Shown here in pieces: positions 16,306 through 25,184 of a DNA stretch of 59,452 nt. The translations under genes and the position numbers were made by a program. The notes beneath the pieces are model-generated. The model made no database searches. It was not told the DNA's origin and saw nothing but the letters and a program-made list of their open reading frames with translations. Positions within the stretch are counted from its first letter, which is position 1. Each line of letters opens with the position of its first letter. Source of the DNA: Lachnospiraceae bacterium. Its GTDB lineage: Bacteria > Bacillota > Clostridia > Lachnospirales > Lachnospiraceae. The stretch lies in NCBI GenBank assembly GCA_017622845.1, contig JAGAQJ010000019.1, positions 1-59,452 on the forward strand, given 5' to 3'.

Positions 16306-17847
16306 TTATTTACGCACGAGCAGCGACTTGCCTGTCATCTCAGCCGGCTGCTGCATTCCCATGGTCTCAATCAGCGTCGGAACGATATCTGCAAGGCATC
16401 CGCCTTCTCTTAAAGTATAGGCAGGGTCATAGTTTACAAGAATAAACGGAACCGGATTGGTGGTATGCGCGGTAAACGGCGCACCTGTCTCATAATCAAC
16501 AAGCTGCTCGGCATTGCCATGGTCCGCACAGATGAACAGTGTTCCATTCACTTCAAGAACTGCCTCTACTGCCTTGCCGACACACTCATCAACAGCTTCC
16601 ACTGCCTTGATAGCAGCCGCCTCTACGCCTGTATGTCCTACCATGTCAGGATTTGCGAAGTTGATGATAATCACATCATATTTGCCGGAACGGATAGCGT
16701 CCGTAAGCTTGTCGCATACGATATAAGCACTCATCTCCGGCTTCAGGTCATACGTCGCAACCTCCTTCGGAGAAGGCACAAGTACTCTGTCCTCACCCTT
16801 GTTTGGCTCCTCTACACCGCCGTTAAAGAAGAACGTAACATGTGCGTACTTCTCCGTCTCAGCGATTCTTGCCTGTGTCATATTGTTGGCTGCAAGCCAC
16901 TCACCAAACGTATTCGTCACTGCAATCTTGTGGAATGCAACAGATTTATTGGGAATCGTGGGGTCATAATCAGAGAAGCACACGAATTTGAGGTCAAGAC
17001 GCTTTCTGTCAAATCCCTTGAAATCATCATCGCAGAATGCCCTGGTAATCTCTCTTGCGCGGTCAGGTCTGAAGTTAAAGAATACAACAGAATCTCCGTC
17101 CTTAATTGTTGCAACAGCCTCACCATTCTCAACTACTACCGTAGGAAGTACAAACTCGTCTGTCTTGTCGTTGTCATAAGACTGCTGGATTGCTGCCGGA
17201 CCGGAAGCTGCCTGCTCTCCCTTGCCCTCTGTCATTGCCTCATAAGCCTTCTGTACGCGGTCATAGTTGTTATCTCTGTCCATTGCATAGTAACGCCCCA
17301 TAACAGAAGCTATCTTACCAACACCGATCTCTGCCATCTTTGCCTCAAGCTCCTCTGCAAAGCCTTTTCCTGATGCCGGAGGTGTATCACGTCCGTCAAG
17401 GAAGCAATGCACATAAACTTCTGACAGACCATTCTTCTTTGCAAGCTCCAATAATCCGTATAAATGTGTATTGTGGCTGTGAACGCCGCCGTCTGACAGA
17501 AGTCCGAACAAATGAAGTGCAGAATTCTTTGCCCTGCAGTTCTCTACTGCCTCCAAGAGTGCCGGATTCTCAAAGAAGGTTCCGTCCTGAATTTCCTTTG
17601 TGATTCTTGTAAGCTCCTGATATACGATTCTTCCTGCACCCATATTCAGATGGCCAACCTCTGAGTTACCCATCTGTCCCTCAGGAAGTCCTACCGCCAT
17701 ACCGCTTGCGTTTCCCTTTACAAACGGGTATTCTTTCATAAGCCTGTCCATCACAGGGGTATTTCCAAGCGCTACGGCATTATGCTCTGTCTTCTCATTT
17801 AATCCATAACCATCAAGAATCATTAAAACTGTCGTCTTCTTGCTCAT
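16306..17847 (-). CDS. gpmI: 2,3-bisphosphoglycerate-independent phosphoglycerate mutase
   Basis: 513 residues, full length for the Mn-dependent, cofactor-independent enzyme that interconverts 3- and 2-phosphoglycerate in glycolysis. The alkaline-phosphatase-type metal site opens with LMILDGYGLNEK. The phosphoserine nucleophile is in MGNSEVGHLNMGAGR near residue 62, and the second metal block CADHGNAEQLVDYETG is near the C-terminus. The inserted phosphotransferase domain spans roughly residues 80-300, with HCFLDGRDTPP and GRYYAMDRDNNYDR. It is transcribed alone, with its own terminator. It is the most conserved housekeeping gene in this part of the window. Confidence 0.97.
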   Translation of the reverse strand: MSKKTTVLMILDGYGLNEKTEHNAVALGNTPVMDRLMKEYPFVKGNASGMAVGLPEGQMGNSEVGHLNMGAGRIVYQELTRITKEIQDGTFFENPALLEAVENCRAKNSALHLFGLLSDGGVHSHNTHLYGLLELAKKNGLSEVYVHCFLDGRDTPPASGKGFAEELEAKMAEIGVGKIASVMGRYYAMDRDNNYDRVQKAYEAMTEGKGEQAASGPAAIQQSYDNDKTDEFVLPTVVVENGEAVATIKDGDSVVFFNFRPDRAREITRAFCDDDFKGFDRKRLDLKFVCFSDYDPTIPNKSVAFHKIAVTNTFGEWLAANNMTQARIAETEKYAHVTFFFNGGVEEPNKGEDRVLVPSPKEVATYDLKPEMSAYIVCDKLTDAIRSGKYDVIIINFANPDMVGHTGVEAAAIKAVEAVDECVGKAVEAVLEVNGTLFICADHGNAEQLVDYETGAPFTAHTTNPVPFILVNYDPAYTLREGGCLADIVPTLIETMGMQQPAEMTGKSLLVRK

Positions 17848-17926
17848 TTCTTATTCTCCTTTTCTATTTCCTTTGATAGAAAAAGTATACACTTTTTTGA
17901 AGCTTTGCGCAACAAATTTCGCGACA

Positions 17927-17939
17927 CAGTTATTCTTTG
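17927..17939. repeat. Left direct repeat flanking the IS30-family element
   Basis: CAGTTATTCTTTG occurs here and, identically, at 19825-19837 immediately outside the other end of the element. It is consistent with a 13-bp target duplication. Confidence 0.6.
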
Positions 17940-19824
17940 TGTTAAATAAAAAAGTAAATTCCACTTTAGGCTGAATTTACTCTTACACTCTGGTAAGATT
18001 CCATGTATGATACATATTACCTCTTATCCGCAGTAGAAATGAGGTAAATATGTCAAAGAAAATAGAAACAAACCAGAAACACATGACCCAGGATAACCGT
18101 GTAGTTATCGAAAAGGGGTTAGATGCTTCCAAGCCCTTGTCTGTCATTGCTGCCGAATTAGGTAAAGATCCTACCACTATCTCTAAGGAGATAAAGAAGC
18201 ACAGGGCTTTTCAAGAACATAACAAATTCAATGAGCCAGCCTTTCGCTGTGCGCTTGCCAAAGACTGTCACAAGAAACATGTTTGCAGTACTGAACTCTT
18301 TTGTAAAAGGGAATGTAAGAGATGTAACAAATGCCATACTTTTTGCAAGGATTATGTTCCATTTGATTACTCATGCCCCAAAACAAAGAAAGCTCCTTAT
18401 GTTTGCAATGGGTGTTCAAAAAAGAGCGGCTGCCGTCTTGATAAGTTTTATTATCGTGCCACACGGGCTCATAAAGAATACAAGACTGTTCTTGTAGAGG
18501 CCAGGGCAGGAATTAATGCTTCCGAAGAAGAAATCAAAGCCCTTGATGATATCATTAGTCCTCTGGTTGAAAATGGTCAGTCAGTCTACACCATCCTTCA
18601 TAATCATCCGGAAATCACACAGTGTGAAAAGACTGTCTACAACTACATCGAGGCCGGGGTATTTTCTGTCGGAAACATAGATCTCCCAAAGAAAGTGACC
18701 TACAAACCCCGCCAATCCCACGGAACTGAAATCGATGATACCGGTGTTTTTGAAGGCCGCACCTATAAAGACTTTCTGGATTATCTGAGGGAATATCCTG
18801 ATACAAAGATAACTGAGATGGATACAGTGGCTGGTCCGGAAGGAAGCAGCAAAGTCCTCTTAACTCTTCATTTTTGTAATGCAGATTTCATGATGGCTTA
18901 CCTTCTTGACTCCAAAGAATCAATCGGCGTCGAAAAAACTTTTGACAGGATCAACAGAGCGATTGGCACTCCTCTTTTTTGTAAAACAATGCCTCTGATA
19001 ATCACCGACAGAGGCGGTGAATTCAAGCACCCGGAAACTCTGGAATGCGGAATCGACAACATACTGAGAACAAGCATCTGCTACTGTGATCCAATGGCTT
19101 CCTGGCAGAAACCACACTGTGAAAAAAACCATGAGTATATCAGAAAAATCTGTCCAAAAACTATCACTACTTTTGACAGATTAAATCAGGACGATGTAAA
19201 TCTTATGATGAGTCACATCAATAGTTCCTGCCGCGAGAGTCTTGGTGGCTTAACCCCATTCGCTCTTGCAAAAATGATGCTGCCAAAACAATTACTGGAT
19301 TTCTTCGGCTTAAAAGAAATACCTGCGGACGAAGTTATACTTACGCCCGCACTACTCAAGGGTAAAACCGAAGTAAACGCGTAACACGCGAGCATGGGAA
19401 GCTGGTATTTCATGTGTTTACATTAGGGATATCTGTGCCAGGCTGGCACAACGTGCCAACAGGCTTTGTACCTGATCCTGTCCCAACAGGGTCAGGTGCG
19501 GAGCCTGTTCCCAAGCCTGTTACAGCATAGATATGGGTTCCTGATGTCAACACTTTAATTATCCTGCGACAAATGCTCCCAGACAATAAAAATCTGCGGA
19601 TATGAGCTACCATAGTTTTGCTTTCAGGCAGGTGGAATTCAGTCTTACAGTATCCAATTCCAGTTGCCGGCGACCGCATACTCTTTTTTAGAATACATAT
19701 GTCTCAGAATAACTAAATTCAACTATAAAGGGTCTGACAACATATGTCAAACCCTAATAAAACTGAATTTAGTCTTCAGTATGGAATTTAAGTTTACAAG
19801 TGGAATTTAACTTTTCATTCAACC
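17940..19824 (+). mobile_element. Complete IS30-family insertion sequence
   Basis: The 1885-bp element has imperfect terminal inverted repeats of about 27 bp; both ends share AAATTCCACTT at their inner side. It contains one transposase gene and is bounded by identical 13-bp direct repeats. About 440 bases follow the transposase stop. This tail has no ORF of note but several hairpins, including CCTGA-t-CCTGT/ACAGG-g-TCAGG near 19480. It also has repeated GGAATTT/GAATTTA-type motifs near the right end. The intact gene and matching duplications suggest a fairly recent insertion. Confidence 0.8.
18050..19384 (+). CDS. IS30-family transposase
   Basis: 444 residues. An N-terminal helix-turn-helix (LSVIAAELGKDPTTISKEIK) binds the terminal repeats. 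A cysteine-rich segment follows at residues ~62-135 (CHKKHVC, CKRECKRCNKC, CNGCSKKSGC), probably a zinc-binding insert. The DDE integrase core has TEMDTVAGPEG, ITDRGGEF and the C-terminal EKNHEYIRKICPK glutamate block. The gene reads away from the upstream gpmI. It is intact, without frameshift. Confidence 0.92.
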   Translation: MSKKIETNQKHMTQDNRVVIEKGLDASKPLSVIAAELGKDPTTISKEIKKHRAFQEHNKFNEPAFRCALAKDCHKKHVCSTELFCKRECKRCNKCHTFCKDYVPFDYSCPKTKKAPYVCNGCSKKSGCRLDKFYYRATRAHKEYKTVLVEARAGINASEEEIKALDDIISPLVENGQSVYTILHNHPEITQCEKTVYNYIEAGVFSVGNIDLPKKVTYKPRQSHGTEIDDTGVFEGRTYKDFLDYLREYPDTKITEMDTVAGPEGSSKVLLTLHFCNADFMMAYLLDSKESIGVEKTFDRINRAIGTPLFCKTMPLIITDRGGEFKHPETLECGIDNILRTSICYCDPMASWQKPHCEKNHEYIRKICPKTITTFDRLNQDDVNLMMSHINSSCRESLGGLTPFALAKMMLPKQLLDFFGLKEIPADEVILTPALLKGKTEVNA

Positions 19825-19837
19825 CAGTTATTCTTTG
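19825..19837. repeat. Right direct repeat flanking the IS30-family element
   Basis: Identical to the 13 bases at 17927-17939. The next bases outward (GTAACAGTTCAGCC, 19841-19855) match the core of the dispersed repeat family seen at 33261, 45678 and 48418. Confidence 0.6.
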
Positions 19838-19955
19838 ATTGTAACAGTTCAGCCTTTTGCATTTCTACCCGGACGAAAACGGCAGATAATATCCCTCCGG
19901 CTGCCATTGGTTTCGAACAGGAATATAAACTGAGGGTAAAAAAAGTAAAAACCAG

Positions 19956-19984
19956 TTGACAACCTGCTGAAATAAGAGTATGGT
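19956..19984 (+). promoter_or_regulatory. Promoter of the ABC exporter operon
   Basis: TTGACA at 19956-19961 and TATGGT at 19979-19984 are separated by exactly 17 bases. The predicted start near 19991 leaves a leader of about 260 bases before the first transporter codon. Confidence 0.7.
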
Positions 19985-20053
19985 GGATAAGTAACCGTTT
20001 ACTGCATATATTTGGAAATGCAAATAGATGCCGCGCAGAAAGGAGGTAATATT

Positions 20054-20140
20054 ATGTTTCATAAATTTGAAATCAAAGCACACAGCAATTTCATTATTAT
20101 ATTTAACAGTAAAATTATCTCCGGGGCATATTGTATTTGA
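20054..20140 (+). CDS. Leader peptide ahead of the ABC exporter
   Basis: A 28-residue ORF (MFHKFEIKAHSNF, then a hydrophobic run and ISGAYCI) with a very strong ribosome site, AGGAGGTAATATT. It ends 31 bases before a perfect intrinsic terminator, which itself stands just before the transporter genes. This resembles BmrB, the leader peptide that controls the Bacillus bmrCD heterodimeric exporter by ribosome-mediated attenuation. The natural reading is that antibiotic-stalled ribosomes on this ORF prevent terminator formation. The peptide sequence itself is not one I recognise. Confidence 0.65.
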   Translation: MFHKFEIKAHSNFIIIFNSKIISGAYCI

Positions 20141-20170
20141 TTGATCGTACAATGATACTGTAATCCGCTG

Positions 20171-20203
20171 ACCTCATGGGTGATTTTACCATGAGGTTTT
20201 TTT
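20171..20203 (+). terminator. Attenuator-type intrinsic terminator
   Basis: A perfect 9-bp stem ACCTCATGG/CCATGAGGT with a 9-base loop, followed by seven T residues. It lies 48 bases before the first exporter start codon and downstream of the leader peptide and promoter, so it would stop transcription before the operon unless bypassed. Confidence 0.8.
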
Positions 20204-20250
20204 GTACCCTTTTACAGAAACCCGGAGACGATGAAGGAGGGAAATATTTC

Positions 20251-22029
20251 ATGAGGAAAAAACTATCGACTTATATCCGGGAGTACAGATGGTCTTATCT
20301 GTTTGCTATTGCATCGCTGATCATCAGTGTCTCCCTTGACATGCTGGCTCCAATTCTAACCATGCATATCATAGATGATGTCATTTTAGGCGGCAATATT
20401 ACAGTCCTGCCTTATCTGCTCGGCGGTATCTTAATTGTAGGAGTCGGCCGCTGCATTTTTCAATACACCAAGGAGTACACTTTTGACAAGGTTGGTTCTG
20501 CCATCGCCTCAGACATGCGCAAAAACCTGTTTGACCACATACAAAGCCTGAGCAGCAGCTTCTTTGACAAGACAAATACCGGAGAGCTTATGGCACGTGT
20601 AAAGGACGATATTGACAGAATTTGGAATACGCTGTCCTATGTAAGCATGCTGATTATAGAGGTGATCTTTCACACCTGTGTGGTGCTTTTCTGTATGTAC
20701 AGACTCCACGCGGCACTCGCCGTCCTCCCGACCATCGCTATGATCCTGTCAGCTTTTATCGCTGTCAGCATGGAACGTCACCTCGGCTCCATCTATGAAG
20801 ATATCAGTGAGGAAAACGCAGTGCTGAACACTGTAGCGGAGGAAAACATTGCCGGAGTCCGCACAGTAAAGGCATTTGCAAGGGAAAAATTTGAAATCCA
20901 AAAGTTTTTGTCACACAATCAGCGCTACTATGAATTAAATATGAAGCAGTCCAAGGTGTTTGTCCGCTATTACCCTTATCTGCAGATTATCACAAAGCTT
21001 CTGCCCATGCTGATGCTTCTGCTCGGCGGACGCCTTGTAATGGAAGGCACGATTACTTTGGGTGTGCTCGGAGCTTTTCTTGAGTACTCCAATAATATCA
21101 TTTGGCCTATGGAAATGCTGGGATGGCTTTCTAATGATTTTTCGGCAGGCATTGCTTCCAACAAGAAGCTTGTCAAAATCTATGAACAAAAACCTGTCAT
21201 CACAGAGGTAGAATCCCCTGTTATTTTGGATAGTGTGCAGGGCAGAATCGAATTTTCACATGTCTCCTTCCACAAAGAAGATATGCACGAAATTCTGCAC
21301 GATATCACCTTTGAAGCAGCTCCCGGCTCTACCATCGGCATCATGGGTGCGACAGGCGCCGGCAAAACTTCGGTAGTGCAATTGCTGCAAAGACTGTATG
21401 ATGCCACAGACGGGCATATCCTTCTTGACGGCATTGATATCAGGCAGTTGTCTTTAAAACAGCTCCGCAGCAGCATTTCATTGGTCATGCAGGATGTATT
21501 TCTCTTTTCTGACACCATCAATGAAAATGTGAAGCTTGGCAAGAAGGAATATATTGATGAAGCAATCGTAAGGAAAGCCTCCAAGGACGCTCAGGCAAGC
21601 AGCTTTATTGAACGAATGCCTGATGCATACGAAACCGTTATCGGTGAACGCGGCGTCGGTCTTTCCGGCGGTCAGAAACAGCGCATCAGCATTGCCAGAG
21701 CCTTAGCAAAACATACGCCGGTTCTGATTATGGACGATTCCACCTCTGCTCTTGATATGGAAACTGAACATGAAATCCAAAGAACCTTGAACGCACTGCC
21801 TGATACTACGAAGCTCATTATTGCACACCGAATCAGCGCGGTACGCCATGCGGACCAGATTCTTGTTTTGGAAAACGGAGCTATTGCAGAACGCGGTACG
21901 CATGACGAGCTTCTTGCCAGGAAAGGACTCTATTACGCAACCTATGTGTCACAGTACGGTAATCCGTCCGACACTCTTATCGCAGATGCTATGCTTGAGA
22001 AAGGAGGTACCTGCCACAATGGCAATTAA
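20251..22029 (+). CDS. Heterodimeric ABC exporter subunit with degenerate Walker B (BmrC-like)
   Basis: 592 residues from the ATG at 20251, which has AAGGAGGGAAAT in front. Six membrane helices lie in the first ~310 residues, then the nucleotide-binding domain: Walker A GATGAGKTSV, signature LSGGQKQR, Walker B VLIMDDSTSALD, and IAHRISA. The catalytic glutamate after Walker B is aspartate, the hallmark of the degenerate site in heterodimeric exporters such as BmrCD and TM287/288. It overlaps the next subunit by 11 bases. The pair should export drugs or amphipathic peptides from the cytoplasm. Expression is probably controlled by the upstream leader and terminator. Confidence 0.92.
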   Translation: MRKKLSTYIREYRWSYLFAIASLIISVSLDMLAPILTMHIIDDVILGGNITVLPYLLGGILIVGVGRCIFQYTKEYTFDKVGSAIASDMRKNLFDHIQSLSSSFFDKTNTGELMARVKDDIDRIWNTLSYVSMLIIEVIFHTCVVLFCMYRLHAALAVLPTIAMILSAFIAVSMERHLGSIYEDISEENAVLNTVAEENIAGVRTVKAFAREKFEIQKFLSHNQRYYELNMKQSKVFVRYYPYLQIITKLLPMLMLLLGGRLVMEGTITLGVLGAFLEYSNNIIWPMEMLGWLSNDFSAGIASNKKLVKIYEQKPVITEVESPVILDSVQGRIEFSHVSFHKEDMHEILHDITFEAAPGSTIGIMGATGAGKTSVVQLLQRLYDATDGHILLDGIDIRQLSLKQLRSSISLVMQDVFLFSDTINENVKLGKKEYIDEAIVRKASKDAQASSFIERMPDAYETVIGERGVGLSGGQKQRISIARALAKHTPVLIMDDSTSALDMETEHEIQRTLNALPDTTKLIIAHRISAVRHADQILVLENGAIAERGTHDELLARKGLYYATYVSQYGNPSDTLIADAMLEKGGTCHNGN

Positions 22030-23797
22030 TTCTTATAAACAAGATGAAAATATAAATGAAGTAAGTAAAATAAAAACTTTAGGCAGATTATTTGCTTATC
22101 TGCTCCAACACAAGCTGTCTATCTTTGCTGTACTGCTGATTATGGCATACTGTGTATGTGTGAGCCTGATTAATCCGCTTATTATCGAATCAGCCATCGA
22201 CAATCATATCTCAAAAGGAGATTACGCAGGGCTGTACCGGCTTGCGGCGATTGCACTTGTCTTAAATGCAATCCTTATCCTGCTTGTAAAAGCGCGCATG
22301 TACATCATGGCAAAGGTTTGTAATCAGGTGCTTGTCACGATACGCCAACAGCTTTACACGCATATTCAGACACTTGATTTCAAGTTCTTTGACAGCAGAC
22401 CTACCGGAAAAATCCTTGCGCGTATCATCGGTGATATCAATTCACTAAAGGATGTGCTTTCCAACAGTGTCACCACTTTGATTCCCGACTTTATCACGGT
22501 CTGTTCTGTTGTCGGAATTATGTTTGCCAAAAATGCAAGACTTGCCGCTGCCGCACTAATCAGCATACCGCTCATGGTTATCGGCGTATGGTTTATTCAG
22601 GTACGCTCACACAAATGCTGGCAGATATTCCGGAAAAAATCCTCCAACCTCAATGCGTTTGTACATGAGGATTTATCGGGCATACGGATTATTCAGAGCT
22701 TTACAGCCGAAGAAGAAACCAGGGATACATTTCACACTCTTGTAAAGGAACACCGAAGTTCCTTTATGGACGCTGTAAAATATGCTGATGCATTTGGTTC
22801 TGTCGTGGATTTCTGCTGGGGACTTGGAAATGTGTCTTTGTGGTTTACAGGCATTATGATTTTGGGGGTTGATCAGGTATCTATCGGCACGCTTGTTGCG
22901 TTTGGCACTTATATTTCTATGTTCTGGCAGCCGATTATGAATCTGAGCAATTTCTATAACCAGTTGATTACCAATATCTCCGGAGCCGAACGAATCTTTG
23001 AGATTCTTGACACCAACGCCGGGATTGAAGACGCCGAAGGAGTTTCACAGATGCCAGAGATTACCGGAGCTGTCGATTTTGAGCATGTAAGCTTCTCCTA
23101 TGATGAAAACACTCAGGTATTGAAAGATGTAAGCTTCCATATTAATCCCGGCGAGACGATTGCACTTGTCGGTCCTACCGGTGCCGGAAAAACTACAATC
23201 GTAAACCTAATCAGCCGCTTCTATGATATTCAGGAAGGCGTAATTAAGATTGACGGACATGACATCAAAGGAGTCAGCATAGAAAGCTTAAGACAGCAGA
23301 TGGGAATCATGACGCAGGACAATTTCCTGTTTACGGGAACAATCCGTGACAATATTGCATATGGAAAGCTGGACGCCACTGATGAAGAAATTATTGCGGC
23401 GGCAAAAGCGGTACATGCCCATGAATTTATCACAAAGCTTCCCGACGGCTATAACACAAGGCTGGAGGAACGCGGCGGCGGACTGTCTGTCGGTCAGAAG
23501 CAGCTCCTTGCTTTTGCACGAACAATGGTAAGCATGCCAAAAATTTTGATATTGGATGAGGCAACTTCAAGTATTGACACGAAAACAGAGCTCTTGGTTC
23601 AGGATGGAATTGAGGCTCTTTTGAAAGGCCGTACTTCCTTTGTCATTGCACACCGTCTTTCTACGATTCAGAAAGCAGACCGCATCTTTGTCATTGACAA
23701 TGGCGGTATCGTGGAGGAGGGCAGCGCTAAAGAGCTGATGGCAAAACACGGCGCATACTACAGGCTGTACACGGCTCAACTGCAGGATGTGGTATAA
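22019..23797 (+). CDS. Heterodimeric ABC exporter subunit with consensus Walker B (BmrD-like)
   Basis: 592 residues from the ATG at 22019 (AAAGGAGGTACCTGCCACA upstream), inside the end of the first subunit. A longer reading frame upstream is an artefact of the overlap. The membrane domain spans residues ~25-325; the ATPase domain has GPTGAGKTTI, LSVGQKQL, ILILDEATSSID and IAHRLST. The Walker B glutamate is present, but the signature is LSVGQ instead of LSGGQ. That altered signature would face the partner's altered Walker B, so the dimer has one active and one degenerate ATP site. Confidence 0.93.
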   Translation: MAINSYKQDENINEVSKIKTLGRLFAYLLQHKLSIFAVLLIMAYCVCVSLINPLIIESAIDNHISKGDYAGLYRLAAIALVLNAILILLVKARMYIMAKVCNQVLVTIRQQLYTHIQTLDFKFFDSRPTGKILARIIGDINSLKDVLSNSVTTLIPDFITVCSVVGIMFAKNARLAAAALISIPLMVIGVWFIQVRSHKCWQIFRKKSSNLNAFVHEDLSGIRIIQSFTAEEETRDTFHTLVKEHRSSFMDAVKYADAFGSVVDFCWGLGNVSLWFTGIMILGVDQVSIGTLVAFGTYISMFWQPIMNLSNFYNQLITNISGAERIFEILDTNAGIEDAEGVSQMPEITGAVDFEHVSFSYDENTQVLKDVSFHINPGETIALVGPTGAGKTTIVNLISRFYDIQEGVIKIDGHDIKGVSIESLRQQMGIMTQDNFLFTGTIRDNIAYGKLDATDEEIIAAAKAVHAHEFITKLPDGYNTRLEERGGGLSVGQKQLLAFARTMVSMPKILILDEATSSIDTKTELLVQDGIEALLKGRTSFVIAHRLSTIQKADRIFVIDNGGIVEEGSAKELMAKHGAYYRLYTAQLQDVV

Positions 23798-23818
23798 ACA
23801 ATCGGGCAGGCTCGTGCG

Positions 23819-23860
23819 CATAAAGTAAAAACAGGCATAACTGCCTGTTTTTACTTTATG
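23819..23860. terminator. Bidirectional terminator between exporter and serine hydrolase
   Basis: A perfect 19-bp stem with a 4-base loop, with A- and T-runs inside the arms so that it can work in both directions. It separates the convergent exporter operon and serine-hydrolase gene, and the hydrolase stop codon lies inside it. Confidence 0.85.
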
Positions 23861-25052
23861 ATTCATCTCTTTCAATTGCAGCCGCCAAAACATTTCTAAG
23901 CTTTCTCGTCAATGTAAAGGTGCCTGAATCCTTGAGCTGTATCATCATCAAAAAGGTCGTGTCATCCTTTGGCATATTGGCAAAATATGGTCCAAGCCAG
24001 CCATCCCAGCCGTACTCACCCATTGAGCCATTGATAATTGCCAGTGAAGGGTCTGTCATCACACGCATCAGATTGCCATAGCTAAAGCCTGCAAGGTTTT
24101 CCCATCCCATCATCATTGCCTGCTGATGCGGATAAAGATGACAGCCTGTCATATATTCCACTGTCGATGGCGACAGATAAGCTCTCCCTTTGTAGGTACC
24201 TTTATTGAGAAGCATTTGTGCAAAGCATCTGTAATCATCAATTGTAGACACCAGCCCTGCACCGCCTGATTCATAGCGAACATCAGCGTCCATATGGTTG
24301 CAGATTCCCAAATGGTTGCCGTGATATTCTATCAAACCGTCCGGTGTTGACTCATATACCTTTGTAAGCCGCTCTCTTTTTGATGCTTCCAGCCGGAAAT
24401 CCGTATCCTTCATGCCAAGCGGTTCAAAAAACTCCTTCTTCAAAAATGTTCCAAAAGGCATTCCTGAAGCCGATTCAATCACAGCTCCAAGGATATCCGC
24501 ACTCAATCCGTACCGCCAGCTCTCTCCCGGCTGAAATGCAAGTCTTCCTTCACCAAGTCTTGAAGCTGCCTCCATCGTTGTCATCGGATTATCCGAATAC
24601 AGTCTCCTGTCAAGCTCGTCAAAAACTGATGCCGCATCACGGCTTGCCGGATCGGGATCACAGTTATAAGGAAGCCCTGATGTCATAGACAGGCAGTCCT
24701 TGATCGTCACCTGCCTGTTTGCAGGTACTTCGCCTGCTTCTGCAGCCACCTTCATATCCGCAAAGGTTGGTATATACTTAGACACAGGATCATAAAGGTC
24801 TATCACTCCCCGCTCCATCAAAAGCATTACTGCCGCAGAGGTGACTGGTTTTGTCATGGAATACAGCCTGAAAATACTGTCTCTTGTTATTTTCTTTTTA
24901 TTTGCAATATCCGCATAGCCTGCCTCTGCATAGTATTGTTCCTCACCCTTGTGCAGCACGCAAAGATTACCGCCTGCAATCTGACCGCGCTGAACGCTTT
25001 CCTCTAATATTTCCCCCAGTCTCCCTAGTTTTTTCTGATTCATTTTACTCAT
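23856..25052 (-). CDS. Serine beta-lactamase-fold hydrolase
   Basis: 398 residues from the ATG at 25052. A TTG four codons upstream is better placed relative to AGGAAA and may be the true start. The S-x-x-K nucleophile is in FRLYSMTKPVTSAA near residue 70; WRYGLSADILGAVIE gives the tyrosine block, followed by the usual large C-terminal half with GWDGWLGPYF. No signal peptide is seen, so this is likely a cytoplasmic esterase or peptidase of the class C/EstB type and not an antibiotic-resistance beta-lactamase. It converges on the exporter operon, sharing its terminator. Confidence 0.85.
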   Translation of the reverse strand: MSKMNQKKLGRLGEILEESVQRGQIAGGNLCVLHKGEEQYYAEAGYADIANKKKITRDSIFRLYSMTKPVTSAAVMLLMERGVIDLYDPVSKYIPTFADMKVAAEAGEVPANRQVTIKDCLSMTSGLPYNCDPDPASRDAASVFDELDRRLYSDNPMTTMEAASRLGEGRLAFQPGESWRYGLSADILGAVIESASGMPFGTFLKKEFFEPLGMKDTDFRLEASKRERLTKVYESTPDGLIEYHGNHLGICNHMDADVRYESGGAGLVSTIDDYRCFAQMLLNKGTYKGRAYLSPSTVEYMTGCHLYPHQQAMMMGWENLAGFSYGNLMRVMTDPSLAIINGSMGEYGWDGWLGPYFANMPKDDTTFLMMIQLKDSGTFTLTRKLRNVLAAAIERDES

Positions 25053-25184
25053 AACCTGCACCAACCGTATTTCCTTTCCGTATTTTTATCCAACGCTCTT
25101 TTTCCTCGCCGTCCCTGCTGCCGCATCTTTGTAACCATTCAGAAAAGCATGCGCTGTTACTGCCCTGATTTCGTTTATGTAAGT

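Noticed and set aside
16465-17373. Long plus-strand ORF of ~300 codons inside gpmI
   Set aside because: It is an antisense shadow of the highly conserved gpmI gene, with atypical composition (many Cys, Arg and Leu) and no ribosome site.
21821-22018. Longer N-terminus for the second ABC exporter subunit
   Set aside because: The upstream extension lies within the coding end of the first subunit in another frame; a good ribosome site precedes the ATG at 22019.
23856-25052. Antibiotic-resistance beta-lactamase
   Set aside because: There is no signal peptide, and the S-x-x-K/tyrosine arrangement fits esterase-type members of the fold.
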